Assembly: GCF_033547155.1 (NCBI RefSeq)
Contig: NZ_CP137892.1
Span: 2,418,001-2,482,000 of the forward strand
Reading direction: 5' to 3'
Source: Pseudomonas benzenivorans
Lineage (GTDB): Bacteria; Pseudomonadota; Gammaproteobacteria; Pseudomonadales; Pseudomonadaceae
Length of the DNA: 64,000 bases
Part shown: one piece after another, positions 30,444 to 39,710 of the stretch
Position numbering within the stretch: the first letter of the stretch is position 1
Layout: every line of letters starts with the position of its first letter
The notes under the pieces: generated by a model
What the model saw: only the letters and a program-made list of their open reading frames with translations
What the model was told of the DNA's origin: nothing
Databases searched by the model: none
Program-made: the position numbers and the translations under genes

Positions 30444-31754
30444 TCAGTCGGCTTTGGGCGCTTCCGCCGGCTTGACAGCTTCTTCGTAAGAGACCGCTTT
30501 GTCGGTCACGTTGGCCTTCTGCAAAACAGTATCTACAACTTGCTCTTCCAGCACAACCGAACGCACTTCGTTCATTTGCTGGTCGTTTTTGTAGTACCAG
30601 GCCACGACCTGCTCGGGCTCCTGATAGGCCGAAGCCATTTCCTGAATCAGTTCGCGCACGCGCTCTTCGTCCGGCTTCAGCTCGAACTGCTTGACCACCT
30701 CGGCGACGATCAGACCGAGCACCACACGACGCTTGGCCTGCTCTTCGAACAACTCGGCCGGCAGCTGCTCAGGCTTGATGTTGCCACCGAACTGCTGGAC
30801 CGCCTGCACACGCAGACGATTGACTTCGTTGCTCAGCAGTGCCTTCGGCACCTCGATCGGGTTGGCTGCCAGCAGGCCGTCCATCACCTGATTCTTGACC
30901 TTGGACTTGATGGCCTGACGCAGCTCGCGCTCCATGTTCTTGCGCACTTCGGCGCGGAAACCTTCCAGGCCACCGTCCTTGACGCCGAACTGGGCGAAGA
31001 ACTCTTCGTTCAGCTCAGGCAGCTGCGGCGCGGAAACGCTGTTTACCGTGACGGTGAACTCGGCGACCTTGCCGGCCAGGTCCAGGTTCTGGTAATCCTC
31101 GGGGAAGGTCGGGTTGATGACGCGCTCTTCGCCCGCCTTGGCACCCACCAGGGCGTCTTCGAAGCCCGGAATCATACGACCGGAGCCCAGCACCAACTGG
31201 GTACCCTTGGCCGAACCGCCGGCGAAGGCTTCGCCTTCGATCTTGCCGACGAAGTCGATGTTCAGTTGGTCACCATTCTCGGCGGCGCGCTCGGCGACCT
31301 CGAAACGGGTGTTCTGCTTGCGCAGAATGTCCAGCATGTTGTCCACGTCGGCATCGCCGACCTCGGCCTGCAGGCGCTCGATCGCGATGGACTCGAAACC
31401 CTGCACCTGGAACTCCGGGAACACCTCGAAGGTGGCCACATATTCCAGATCCTTGCCCTTCTCGAACGGCTTCGGCTCGACAGCCGGAGCACCGGCCGGG
31501 TTCAGCTTCTGCTCGACAACGGCCTCATAGAAGGTCTCTTGGATCAGGTCACCCAGGGCTTCCTGGCGCGCGGACGCTTCATAGCGCTGGCGAATCACGC
31601 TCATCGGCACTTTGCCAGGACGGAAGCCAGGAACCTTGGCACGACGGGCAGTCTGCTGCAGACGCTTGTTGACTTCAGTCTCGATGCGCTCGACGGGAAC
31701 GCCGACGGTCATGCGGCGCTCAAGAGCAGAAGTGCTTTCAACAGAAACTTGCAT
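30444..31754 (-). CDS. tig: Trigger factor, ribosome-associated chaperone
   Basis: The 436-residue protein has the ribosome-binding signature GFRPGKVP near residue 44, a FKBP-like prolyl isomerase domain (about 150-245, [17 protein letters not shown] and [15 protein letters not shown]), and a long helical C-terminal chaperone domain. It binds nascent chains at the ribosome exit. The ATG at 31754 (MQVSVES) gives the normal N-terminus, preceded by GAGGA. The gene heads the minus-strand proteostasis series tig-clpP-clpX-lon-hupB-ppiD. Confidence 0.97.
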   Translation of the reverse strand: MQVSVESTSALERRMTVGVPVERIETEVNKRLQQTARRAKVPGFRPGKVPMSVIRQRYEASARQEALGDLIQETFYEAVVEQKLNPAGAPAVEPKPFEKGKDLEYVATFEVFPEFQVQGFESIAIERLQAEVGDADVDNMLDILRKQNTRFEVAERAAENGDQLNIDFVGKIEGEAFAGGSAKGTQLVLGSGRMIPGFEDALVGAKAGEERVINPTFPEDYQNLDLAGKVAEFTVTVNSVSAPQLPELNEEFFAQFGVKDGGLEGFRAEVRKNMERELRQAIKSKVKNQVMDGLLAANPIEVPKALLSNEVNRLRVQAVQQFGGNIKPEQLPAELFEEQAKRRVVLGLIVAEVVKQFELKPDEERVRELIQEMASAYQEPEQVVAWYYKNDQQMNEVRSVVLEEQVVDTVLQKANVTDKAVSYEEAVKPAEAPKAD

Positions 31755-31814
31755 GGATATTCCTCGTTGCACAGACATAAGCCGGCCGTTTCCGGCCCCA
31801 GATCAAGGGCATGC

Positions 31815-31843
31815 ATTCTAGAGGGTCAATTTACAGAAGTCAC
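31815..31843 (-). promoter_or_regulatory. Probable sigma-70 promoter of tig
   Basis: On the minus strand GTGACT (31838-31843) and TAGAAT (31815-31820) are 17 bases apart, 4/6 and 5/6 matches to consensus, between tRNA-Leu and tig. A small hairpin (GGCCG-GAAA-CGGCC, 31784-31797) follows in the leader. Confidence 0.5.
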
Positions 31844-31878
31844 CCTAGATGCAGGCGGCAATCAGGAGGGAAAGAAGA

Positions 31879-31963
31879 TGGTGCGGACGGAGAGACTCGA
31901 ACTCTCACACCTTGCGGCGCCAGAACCTAAATCTGGTGTGTCTACCAATTTCACCACGTCCGC
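31879..31963 (-). tRNA. tRNA-Leu (anticodon TAG)
   Basis: The 85-base cloverleaf on the minus strand starts GCGGACGTGG, has the anticodon arm CCAGA-TTTAGGT-TCTGG giving TAG, a long variable arm as expected for leucine, the T-arm GAGTTCGAGTCTC and an encoded CCA. It is the last of three tRNA genes in this cluster and lies only 13 bases after a terminator-like hairpin. Confidence 0.96.
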
Positions 31964-31976
31964 GTGGTCAGACTAT

Positions 31977-32011
31977 AAAACAAAAACGCCAGGCTTTCGG
32001 CCTGGCGTTTT
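31977..32011 (-). terminator. Terminator-like hairpin between tRNA-His and tRNA-Leu
   Basis: A perfect 12-bp stem (31983-31994 with 32000-32011) with a 5-base loop. On the minus strand it is followed by TGTTTT. It follows tRNA-His but precedes tRNA-Leu by 13 bases, too little for a separate tRNA-Leu promoter. Confidence 0.8.
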
Positions 32012-32017
32012 GGAATA

Positions 32018-32093
32018 TGGGGTGGACGATGGGGATCGAACCCACGACACCAGGAGCCACAATCCTGTGCTCTACCAACTGAGCTACGCCCAC
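32018..32093 (-). tRNA. tRNA-His (anticodon GTG)
   Basis: The 76-base cloverleaf starts GTGGGCGTAGCTCAG, has the anticodon arm CAGGA-TTGTGGC-TCCTG giving GTG, the T-arm GGGTTCGATCCC, a C at position 73 as normal for histidine, and an encoded CCA. The extra 5' G(-1) can be supplied by the preceding base. Confidence 0.97.
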
Positions 32094-32127
32094 CATATTA
32101 CGTTTTGCTTGTGCCAAAGCTGCCAAA

Positions 32128-32204
32128 TGGCACGCCCGGCAGGACTCGAACCTGCGACCATCCGCTTAGAAGGCGGATGCTCTATCCAGCTGAGCTACGG
32201 GCGC
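32128..32204 (-). tRNA. tRNA-Arg (anticodon TCT)
   Basis: The 77-base cloverleaf starts GCGCCCGTAGCTCAG, has the anticodon arm TCCGC-CTTCTAA-GCGGA giving TCT, the T-arm AGGTTCGAGTCCT and an encoded CCA. It is the first gene of the tRNA cluster in the direction of transcription and reads AGA codons, which are rare in this GC-rich genome. Confidence 0.97.
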
Positions 32205-32315
32205 CTATCCATCTGCAAGCGCAGACTTAAAGCTTTCGGCTCCGGCTGAGGCTTTGCAACCCCTGCCTTTGCCGTCTTACCCAGCGACTGGCTGTGCTCG
32301 ACAAGCGGGGCGCAT

Positions 32316-32342
32316 GTTATAGAGGCACCCATGGGTCGTCAA
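32316..32342 (-). promoter_or_regulatory. Promoter of the tRNA cluster
   Basis: On the minus strand TTGACG (32337-32342) and TATAAC (32316-32321) are each 5/6 matches to consensus but only 15 bases apart. A GC-rich stretch (GCGCCCCGC) follows the -10, as in stringently controlled stable-RNA promoters. It lies about 110 bases upstream of tRNA-Arg. Confidence 0.6.
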
Positions 32343-32475
32343 CACTAATTTTAAAAAAAGTTCAGCGAGATAAAGGGGTTACGCGAAAATCCTGGGGTGG
32401 CGCCTTTGCCGCACCGCCTCGCCATGCGAGAATGCGCGTCCTTTTTCAATCCTTTCCAATGGTTTATCTAGCGCA

Positions 32476-33330
32476 ATGACCGCACAATTGATCGACGGCA
32501 AAGCGATCGCCGCCAGCCTCCGCCAGCAGATCGCCCAACGGGTCGCCGAGCGACGCGAGCAGGGGCTGCGGGCACCCGGCCTGGCGGTGATCCTGGTCGG
32601 CAGCGACCCAGCCTCTCAGGTCTATGTCGCGCACAAGCGCAAAGACTGTGAAGAAGTGGGCTTCCTCTCCCAAGCCTACGACCTACCGGCCAGCACCAGC
32701 CAAGAGGAACTCCTAGCGCTGATCGACCGCCTCAATGGGGATCCGAGCGTCGATGGCATTCTGGTGCAACTGCCACTGCCCGCTCACATGGACGCCTCCT
32801 TGCTGTTGGAGCGCATTCGTCCGGACAAGGACGTGGATGGTTTCCACCCCTACAACATCGGCCGCCTGGCCCAACGCATGCCATTGCTGCGCCCCTGCAC
32901 GCCGAAGGGCATCATGACCCTGCTGCAGAGCACCGGCGTGAACCTCTACGGCCTGCATGCCGTGGTCGTGGGCGCCTCGAACATCGTCGGCCGGCCGATG
33001 GCCATGGAACTGCTGCTCGGCGGCTGCACCGTCACCATCACCCACCGCTTCACCAAGGACCTGCCACAGCATGTCGGCCAGGCCGACATCGTGGTGGTCG
33101 CAACCGGCAAGCCGGGCCTGGTCAAGGGCGAGTGGATCAAGGAGGGGGCGATCGTCATCGATGTGGGGATCAACCGCCAGGCCGATGGCAAGCTGATCGG
33201 CGACGTGGTGTACGAAACCGCCCTGCCCCGCGCCGGGTGGATCACGCCGGTGCCCGGCGGTGTCGGCCCCATGACCCGTGCCGGCCTGCTGGAGAACACC
33301 CTGCACGCGGCTGAACACCTGCACGACTGA
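32476..33330 (+). CDS. folD: Methylene-tetrahydrofolate dehydrogenase / cyclohydrolase
   Basis: The 284-residue bifunctional enzyme has the catalytic lysine region [14 protein letters not shown] near residue 54, the QLPLP motif near 98 and the C-terminal PGGVGPMT loop near 262. It interconverts 5,10-methylene- and 10-formyl-tetrahydrofolate with NADP, supplying one-carbon units. It is divergent from the tRNA cluster and ends at a bidirectional terminator shared with the opposing glpV gene. Confidence 0.96.
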   Translation: MTAQLIDGKAIAASLRQQIAQRVAERREQGLRAPGLAVILVGSDPASQVYVAHKRKDCEEVGFLSQAYDLPASTSQEELLALIDRLNGDPSVDGILVQLPLPAHMDASLLLERIRPDKDVDGFHPYNIGRLAQRMPLLRPCTPKGIMTLLQSTGVNLYGLHAVVVGASNIVGRPMAMELLLGGCTVTITHRFTKDLPQHVGQADIVVVATGKPGLVKGEWIKEGAIVIDVGINRQADGKLIGDVVYETALPRAGWITPVPGGVGPMTRAGLLENTLHAAEHLHD

Positions 33331-33350
33331 AGCCAGGGTTCAGAGACGAG

Positions 33351-33379
33351 AAACGGCACCCGAGGGTGCCGTTTTCTTT
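33351..33379. terminator. Terminator between folD and glpV
   Basis: A 10-bp stem (33351-33360 with 33365-33374), CGAG loop, and TTTTCTTTT after it on the plus strand. It lies between two converging genes; read leftward it runs into TTTCTCG and may also end the glp operon. Confidence 0.9.
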
Positions 33380-33403
33380 TGCGCGGAGCAGCCGCTCGTG
33401 CGG

Positions 33404-35146
33404 CTACTTCTGCGCCTGCTGCCAGGACTTCAGCAACTGGTCATAGCCGATGGTTTCCCCTTTGGGCTTTTCGTTGGCCAGCTTGGCCTTCGGCGCCCCC
33501 GGCTGATCAAGCCAGTACTGCGGGTCACGCGGCTCGTTCAGCTTGGGGCCACACTCACCCAGCACACCGGAGCGCTCGAGACGGCCGAGCATGGTGTCCT
33601 GCGCCGCCGCCAGGCCATCGAGCGCCTCCTGCGGCGACTTGTCGCCGCTGGCCGCTTCGGCGATGAACTGCCACCATAGCTGCGCCAGGCGCGGGTAGTC
33701 CGGCACGTTGGTGCCGGTCGGCGTCCACTGCACCCGGGCCGGGCTACGGTAGAACTCCACCAGCCCCCCCAGTTTGGGCGCCGCATCGGTCATCGCCTGG
33801 GAGTTGATGTCCGACTCGCGGATCGGCGTCAGGCCGACCAGAGTCTTCTTCAGCGACACGGTCTTGGAGGTGACGAACTGGGCGTACAGCCAGGCTGCCA
33901 GGCGCTGCTTCTCCGGGGTCGACTTGAGGAAGGTCCAGGAGCCGGCGTCCTGATAGCCGAGCTTCATCCCCTCCTCCCAGTACGGGCCCTTGGGCGAGGG
34001 CGCCATGCGCCACTTCGGCGTGCCGTCGCCGTTGACCACTGCCAGCCCCGGCTTGGTCATGTCCGCGGTGAAGGCGGTGTACCAGAAGATCTGCTGGGCG
34101 ATGTTGCCCTGGGCCGGCACCGGACCGGCCTCGGAGAAGGTCATGCCCTGGGCTTCCGGCGGCGCATACTGACGCATCCAGTCGACATACTTGGTGGTGG
34201 CGTAGACGGCCGCCGGGCCGTTGGTGTCGCCGCCTCGAGCGACGCTGGAGCCGACCGGCCGGCAACCCTCGACACGGATACCCCACTCGTCCACCGGCAA
34301 GCCGTTGGGCAGCCCCTTGTCGCCGCCACCGGCCATGGAGAACCAGGCATCGGTGAAACGCCAGCCCAGGGACGGGTCCTTCTTGCCGTAATCCATATGG
34401 CCGTAGACGCGCTGGCCGTCGATCTCCTTGACCTTCTCGGAGAAGAACTCGGCGATGTCCTCGTAGGCCGACCAGTTGACCGGCACCCCCAGCTCATAGC
34501 CGTAGATTTCCTTGAACTTGGCCTTCAGCTCCGGCCGCTCGAACCAGTCGGCGCGGAACCAGTAGAGGTTGGCGAACTGCTGGTCGGGCAGCTGATACAG
34601 CTTGCCGTCCGGGCCGCTGGTGAAGGACAGGCCGATGAAGTCCTGCAGGTCCAGGGTCGGCGAGGTCACCGCCTTGCCCTCGCCGGCCATCATGTCGCTG
34701 ATCGCCACCGCCTTGCCGTAGCGGAAGTGGGTGCCGATCAGGTCCGAATCGTTGATGTAGCCGTCGTAGATGTTCTTGTCCGACTGCATCTGGGTCTGCA
34801 GCTTCTCCACCACGTCGCCTTCCTGCATCAGGTCGTGCTTGAGCTGGATGCCGGTGATCTCGCTGAACGCCTTGGCCAGCACCTTGGACTCGTATTCATG
34901 GGTGGCGATGGTTTCCGAGGCGACGCTGATGCTCATGCCGCGGAACGGCTCGGCCGCCTTGATGAACCACTGCAGCTCGGCCAGCTGCTGTTCCGGCGTC
35001 AGGGTCGAGGGATTGAATTCCTCGGCGATCCATTTCTTCGCCGCCTCCTCGTAGGCATCGGCCCAGGCCGCGCCGCTCAGGCCGGACAGCGCCAGCAAGG
35101 CGGCCAGGGCCATGCTATGTCGGGTGTTGTTGTTATTGTCGAACAT
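33404..35146 (-). CDS. glpV: Glycerol-type ABC importer, periplasmic binding protein
   Basis: The 580-residue family 1 binding protein has a Sec signal (cleavage after AWA, about residue 26) and a body typical of GlpV, with motifs such as ETIATHEYESK, LPDQQFANLYWFR and SPTGTNVPDYP. GlpV binds glycerol for the GlpSTPQ importer described in Rhizobium; substrate here is inferred. The ATG at 35146 has GGAGG about 7 bases upstream; an ATG four codons earlier overlaps that site. It is the last gene of the operon and, at 93 bases, has the largest gap from its upstream neighbour. Confidence 0.88.
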   Translation of the reverse strand: MFDNNNNTRHSMALAALLALSGLSGAAWADAYEEAAKKWIAEEFNPSTLTPEQQLAELQWFIKAAEPFRGMSISVASETIATHEYESKVLAKAFSEITGIQLKHDLMQEGDVVEKLQTQMQSDKNIYDGYINDSDLIGTHFRYGKAVAISDMMAGEGKAVTSPTLDLQDFIGLSFTSGPDGKLYQLPDQQFANLYWFRADWFERPELKAKFKEIYGYELGVPVNWSAYEDIAEFFSEKVKEIDGQRVYGHMDYGKKDPSLGWRFTDAWFSMAGGGDKGLPNGLPVDEWGIRVEGCRPVGSSVARGGDTNGPAAVYATTKYVDWMRQYAPPEAQGMTFSEAGPVPAQGNIAQQIFWYTAFTADMTKPGLAVVNGDGTPKWRMAPSPKGPYWEEGMKLGYQDAGSWTFLKSTPEKQRLAAWLYAQFVTSKTVSLKKTLVGLTPIRESDINSQAMTDAAPKLGGLVEFYRSPARVQWTPTGTNVPDYPRLAQLWWQFIAEAASGDKSPQEALDGLAAAQDTMLGRLERSGVLGECGPKLNEPRDPQYWLDQPGAPKAKLANEKPKGETIGYDQLLKSWQQAQK

Positions 35147-35238
35147 GGAGACCTCCATCTCAGGTTTTATAAGAGGCCGCGCATCGCCCGCTCCTCGCCA
35201 CCGCAACCTTGCCGGCGGCGCAGCACGGGCGCCGCGGA

Positions 35239-35511
35239 TCAGCCCCAGCGCATCACTGCAAACAGCCACAACAGGGACAGCAACGAGGCTATCCAGACGC
35301 TCCAGTCGGTCGCGCCGACCACCAGCAAGTGCAGGTAGGCGCTGCCGAGCAGACCGATAAACAGGCGATCGCCCCGAGTGGTGGCAATCGGCAGAAAGCC
35401 CTTGCGCTCCATGCAGGGCGAACGAATTTCCCAGGCCGTCATGCCCACCAGGGTCAGGGCGATGACCCCGAAGAACAGGCCCGTAGGCAGGGTCCACGCC
35501 ATCCATTCCAT
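35239..35511 (-). CDS. glpU: DUF2160 small membrane protein of the glycerol importer
   Basis: The 90-residue protein is mostly hydrophobic with three probable transmembrane segments (about residues 8-26, 45-65 and 70-88) and the conserved EIRSP ... RGFLPI-like middle (here EIRSPCMERKGFLPI). DUF2160 proteins are encoded in glp ABC operons between the permeases and binding protein, where the name GlpU is used; the exact role is not established. It starts 11 bases after glpQ ends and precedes glpV. Confidence 0.8.
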   Translation of the reverse strand: MEWMAWTLPTGLFFGVIALTLVGMTAWEIRSPCMERKGFLPIATTRGDRLFIGLLGSAYLHLLVVGATDWSVWIASLLSLLWLFAVMRWG

Positions 35512-35521
35512 CGTCTTCTCC

Positions 35522-36322
<801 letters not shown>

Positions 36323-36330
36323 GGTCGGCC

Positions 36331-37193
<863 letters not shown>

Positions 37194-37197
<4 letters not shown>

Positions 37198-38306
37198 GCC
37201 TGCTCCTCCGCCTGTGCGCTTTCGACCAGCACGTCGTCGGCATAGAGCATCAGCCACTGCGCCGGAAAGCTGATGTAGGCCTGCTTGTGCGGCACCTGCT
37301 GGTCCTCCTGCAGGCGTGCCTTGAGCAGCTGCTCGCCCAGGCGCAGGGTGACAATCTTGTAGGTGCCCAGGTCCTCGACATGCACCACCTCGCTACGCAA
37401 GGCGCCCTCGTAGGGACCCTCCCAGACGTGCACGAACTCGGGGCGAATGCCGGCCTGCAGGCGCTGGCCGCCGCACTCGGCCAGGCGCCGGTTGAGGGCA
37501 TCGGCCAGCGGCAGCTCGATGGCGCCGAAGCGCACCCCGCCCGGGCAGCGCTCCACCTCGATCAGGTTCATCCCCGGGCTGCCGATGAAATAGCCGACGA
37601 AGGTGTGGCTGGGGCGCTCGAACAGCTCCCGCGGCGTGCCGAACTGGACGATCTGGCCGCCGTACATCACCGCGATCTTGTCGGCGAAGGTCGAGGCCTC
37701 CAGCTGATCGTGGGTGACGTAGACCATGGTGATGTTGAACTGCTCGTGGATCTGCTTGAGCTTGCGCCGCAGTTTCCATTTCAGGTGCGGGTCGATGACG
37801 GTCAGCGGCTCGTCGAAGAGGATCGCCGACACGTCGTCGCGCACCAGGCCGCGGCCCATGGAGACCTTCTGCTTCTCGTCGGCGGTCAGGTTGCGCGCCT
37901 TCCTGTGCAGCAGCGGATGCAGGTCGAGCACCTCGGCGATCTCGTGCACCTTGCTCAGAACCTTGGCCTCGGCCAGACCCTGGTTACGCAGGGGAAAGGC
38001 CAGGTTGTCGAACACCGTCATGGTGTCGTAGACCACCGGAAACTGGAAAACCTGGGCGATGTTGCGCTGCTCCGGGGGCAACGCGTTGACCGCCTTGGCG
38101 TCGAACTGCACCTCGCCGTGGGACGGCTTGAGCAACCCGGAGATGATGTTGAGCAGGGTCGACTTACCGCAGCCGGAGGGGCCGAGCAAGGCATAGGCCC
38201 CGCCCTGCTCCCAGACGTGGTTCATCTCGCGAATGGCGTAGTCCTGGGGCCCGGTCGGCGTGCGGCTGTAGCTGTGGGCCAGGTTGTGCAAGCGTATCTC
38301 GGCCAT
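37194..38306 (-). CDS. glpT: Glycerol-type ABC importer ATPase with atypical signature
   Basis: The 370-residue MalK-like ATPase has Walker A GPSGCGKST near residue 42, Walker B AILFDEPLTVID near 160 and a normal switch histidine (YVTHDQLEA), followed by a regulatory domain (about 240-360). The ABC signature LSGGQ is replaced by LTADEKQ near residue 138. It should form a heterodimer with GlpS, and as its signature faces the GlpS Walker A, that site may be catalytically weak. Its start overlaps the glpS stop by 1 base. Confidence 0.88.
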
Positions 38307-39400
38307 CAGGCACTCCTCCCCATGCGGCGGCTGGGCGCCTGGGCGAGGCGCCCGTTGGCATCGAAGACGAACAGCTTGTGGGTCGGGATGTAGATGAGAA
38401 TCGGCGTGTCGACGTCGTACTCGTGCACGCCCGGTAGATGCAGGACCAGGGAGAAGTGTTCGTTGCCCACATGCAGGAAGGTCTCCGAGCCGCTGATCTC
38501 CGCCAGTTCGACGGTCACCGCCAGCTCCAGGTCATCGTCGTTGGACGGCACCAGGCCGATGTGACTGGGGCGCACGCCGAAACGGTAGGTGCCCTCACCC
38601 AACTCGCCCAGATCGGGGTTGCGCGGGAAATGCACGGCGTTCTCGAAACTCACCTCGGCGGCACTGACCTGCCCGTCCAGCAGGTTGATCGGCGGCTCGG
38701 AGAACAGTTCGGCCGCCAATACCCGCTGCGGCCGGTGATAAACCTCGGCGGTCTTGCCGCTTTGCACCACCCGGCCCTCGTGCAGGACGGTGGTGGTGCC
38801 GCCCAGGGCCAGCGCCTCGTTCGGCTCGGTGGTGGCGTAGATGGCGATGGTGTGGCGCGCCCGGAACAGCTCGCGCATCTCCTGGCGCAACTCTTCGCGC
38901 AGCTTGTAATCCAGATTGACCAGGGGCTCGTCGAACAGCACCAGGTCGGCCTCCTTGACCAGCGCCCGGGCCATGGCCGTGCGCTGCTGCTGACCGCCGG
39001 ACAGCTCCAACGGGTGGCGCTGCAGCAGCTTCTCGATATGCAGCATGCGCGCCGTTTCCTCGACTTTCTGCACGATCTCGGCCTGGCCGACCCCGGCCTG
39101 GCGCAACGGCGAGGCGATGTTCTCGAACACCGTCAGGGTCGGGTAGTTGATGAACTGCTGGTAGACCATCGACACATTGCGCTTGCGCACCGGCACACCG
39201 GTCACGTCCGCGCCGTTCATCAGGATGCGGCCGCTGGTCGGCCTGTCCAGCCCCGCCATCAGACGCATCAGGCTGGTCTTGCCCGCCAGGGTGCGACCGA
39301 GCAAGACATTGAAGGAACCGGGTTCGAAGGTCAGGCAGGCGTCGTCGATATGGACCTGGTTGTCGACGATGCGACTGACATGTTCGAGGGTAAGCGACAT
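38306..39400 (-). CDS. glpS: Glycerol-type ABC importer ATPase lacking the switch histidine
   Basis: The 364-residue MalK-like ATPase is the first gene of the operon. It has Walker A GRTLAGKTS near residue 35, a canonical signature LSGGQQQR near 133 and Walker B LVLFDEPLVNLD near 154. The H-loop, normally VTHDQ, reads ATTEPNEA, so the switch histidine is missing. A regulatory domain follows (about 235-355). It is predicted to pair with GlpT. AAGGG lies before the ATG, and a sigma-54 promoter lies about 56 bases upstream. Confidence 0.88.
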   Translation of the reverse strand: MSLTLEHVSRIVDNQVHIDDACLTFEPGSFNVLLGRTLAGKTSLMRLMAGLDRPTSGRILMNGADVTGVPVRKRNVSMVYQQFINYPTLTVFENIASPLRQAGVGQAEIVQKVEETARMLHIEKLLQRHPLELSGGQQQRTAMARALVKEADLVLFDEPLVNLDYKLREELRQEMRELFRARHTIAIYATTEPNEALALGGTTTVLHEGRVVQSGKTAEVYHRPQRVLAAELFSEPPINLLDGQVSAAEVSFENAVHFPRNPDLGELGEGTYRFGVRPSHIGLVPSNDDDLELAVTVELAEISGSETFLHVGNEHFSLVLHLPGVHEYDVDTPILIYIPTHKLFVFDANGRLAQAPSRRMGRSA

Positions 39401-39455
39401 GGCGTGCCCTTAATTGTTGTTATGCCCTGCGGTATGAACCGCCTTGCCAGGACAT

Positions 39456-39471
39456 AGCGACAACCATGCCA
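39456..39471 (-). promoter_or_regulatory. Sigma-54 (-24/-12) promoter of the glp operon
   Basis: On the minus strand the sequence TGGCATGGTTGTCGCT has GG and GC exactly 10 bases apart and matches the consensus TGGCACG-N4-TTGC at all but two positions. It lies 56-71 bases before the glpS start. The divergent gene encodes a sigma-54 activator, which supports the call. Confidence 0.8.
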
Positions 39472-39556
39472 GCTCATCCACGCCCACCTTAATAATCCGT
39501 AATCCATTGAAAAACTTACGGATTAATCAGACTCCCGTGACCACCGAAACATCCTC

Positions 39557-39596
39557 CTGAACAGCTGAACACTGTTCAGCCTGAACAACTGAACAG
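39557..39596. repeat. Five octamers on an 8-bp phase, probable activator binding array
   Basis: CTGAACA starts at 39557, 39565, 39581 and 39589, and the unit at 39573-39579 is the same heptamer inverted (TGTTCAG), so all five units sit exactly 8 bases apart. Two overlapping perfect dyads result (39565-39579 and 39573-39587). The array lies 86-140 bases upstream of the sigma-54 promoter, the normal distance for an enhancer. Confidence 0.75.
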
Positions 39597-39710
39597 CGCA
39601 GGCGTTGACAATGAACAGGGGCGAACAACATCCTGCGCGCTGGAAAACGACGGCGAACATCGATTTGCCGCCCGATAAAAACAAGAACATGCAGGTGATC
39701 GGACCACCTT

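Larger units (their letters stand above)
39401..39710. other. Divergent control region of the glp operon and its activator
   Basis: This 310-base region holds the sigma-54 promoter of glpS (39456-39471) and a phased CTGAACA array (39557-39596), both listed separately. Scattered GAACA half-sites continue to about 39690, for example TGAACAG at 39612-39618. An AT-rich stretch (39488-39530) lies between promoter and array, suitable for DNA bending. No promoter for the rightward activator gene was clear. Confidence 0.6.

Noticed and set aside
38714..38740. GlpS Walker A (GRTLAGKTS) considered as degenerate
   Set aside because: It still fits GxxxxGKT/S, so nucleotide binding is expected. The residue lies near 39290; only the H-loop is unusual.
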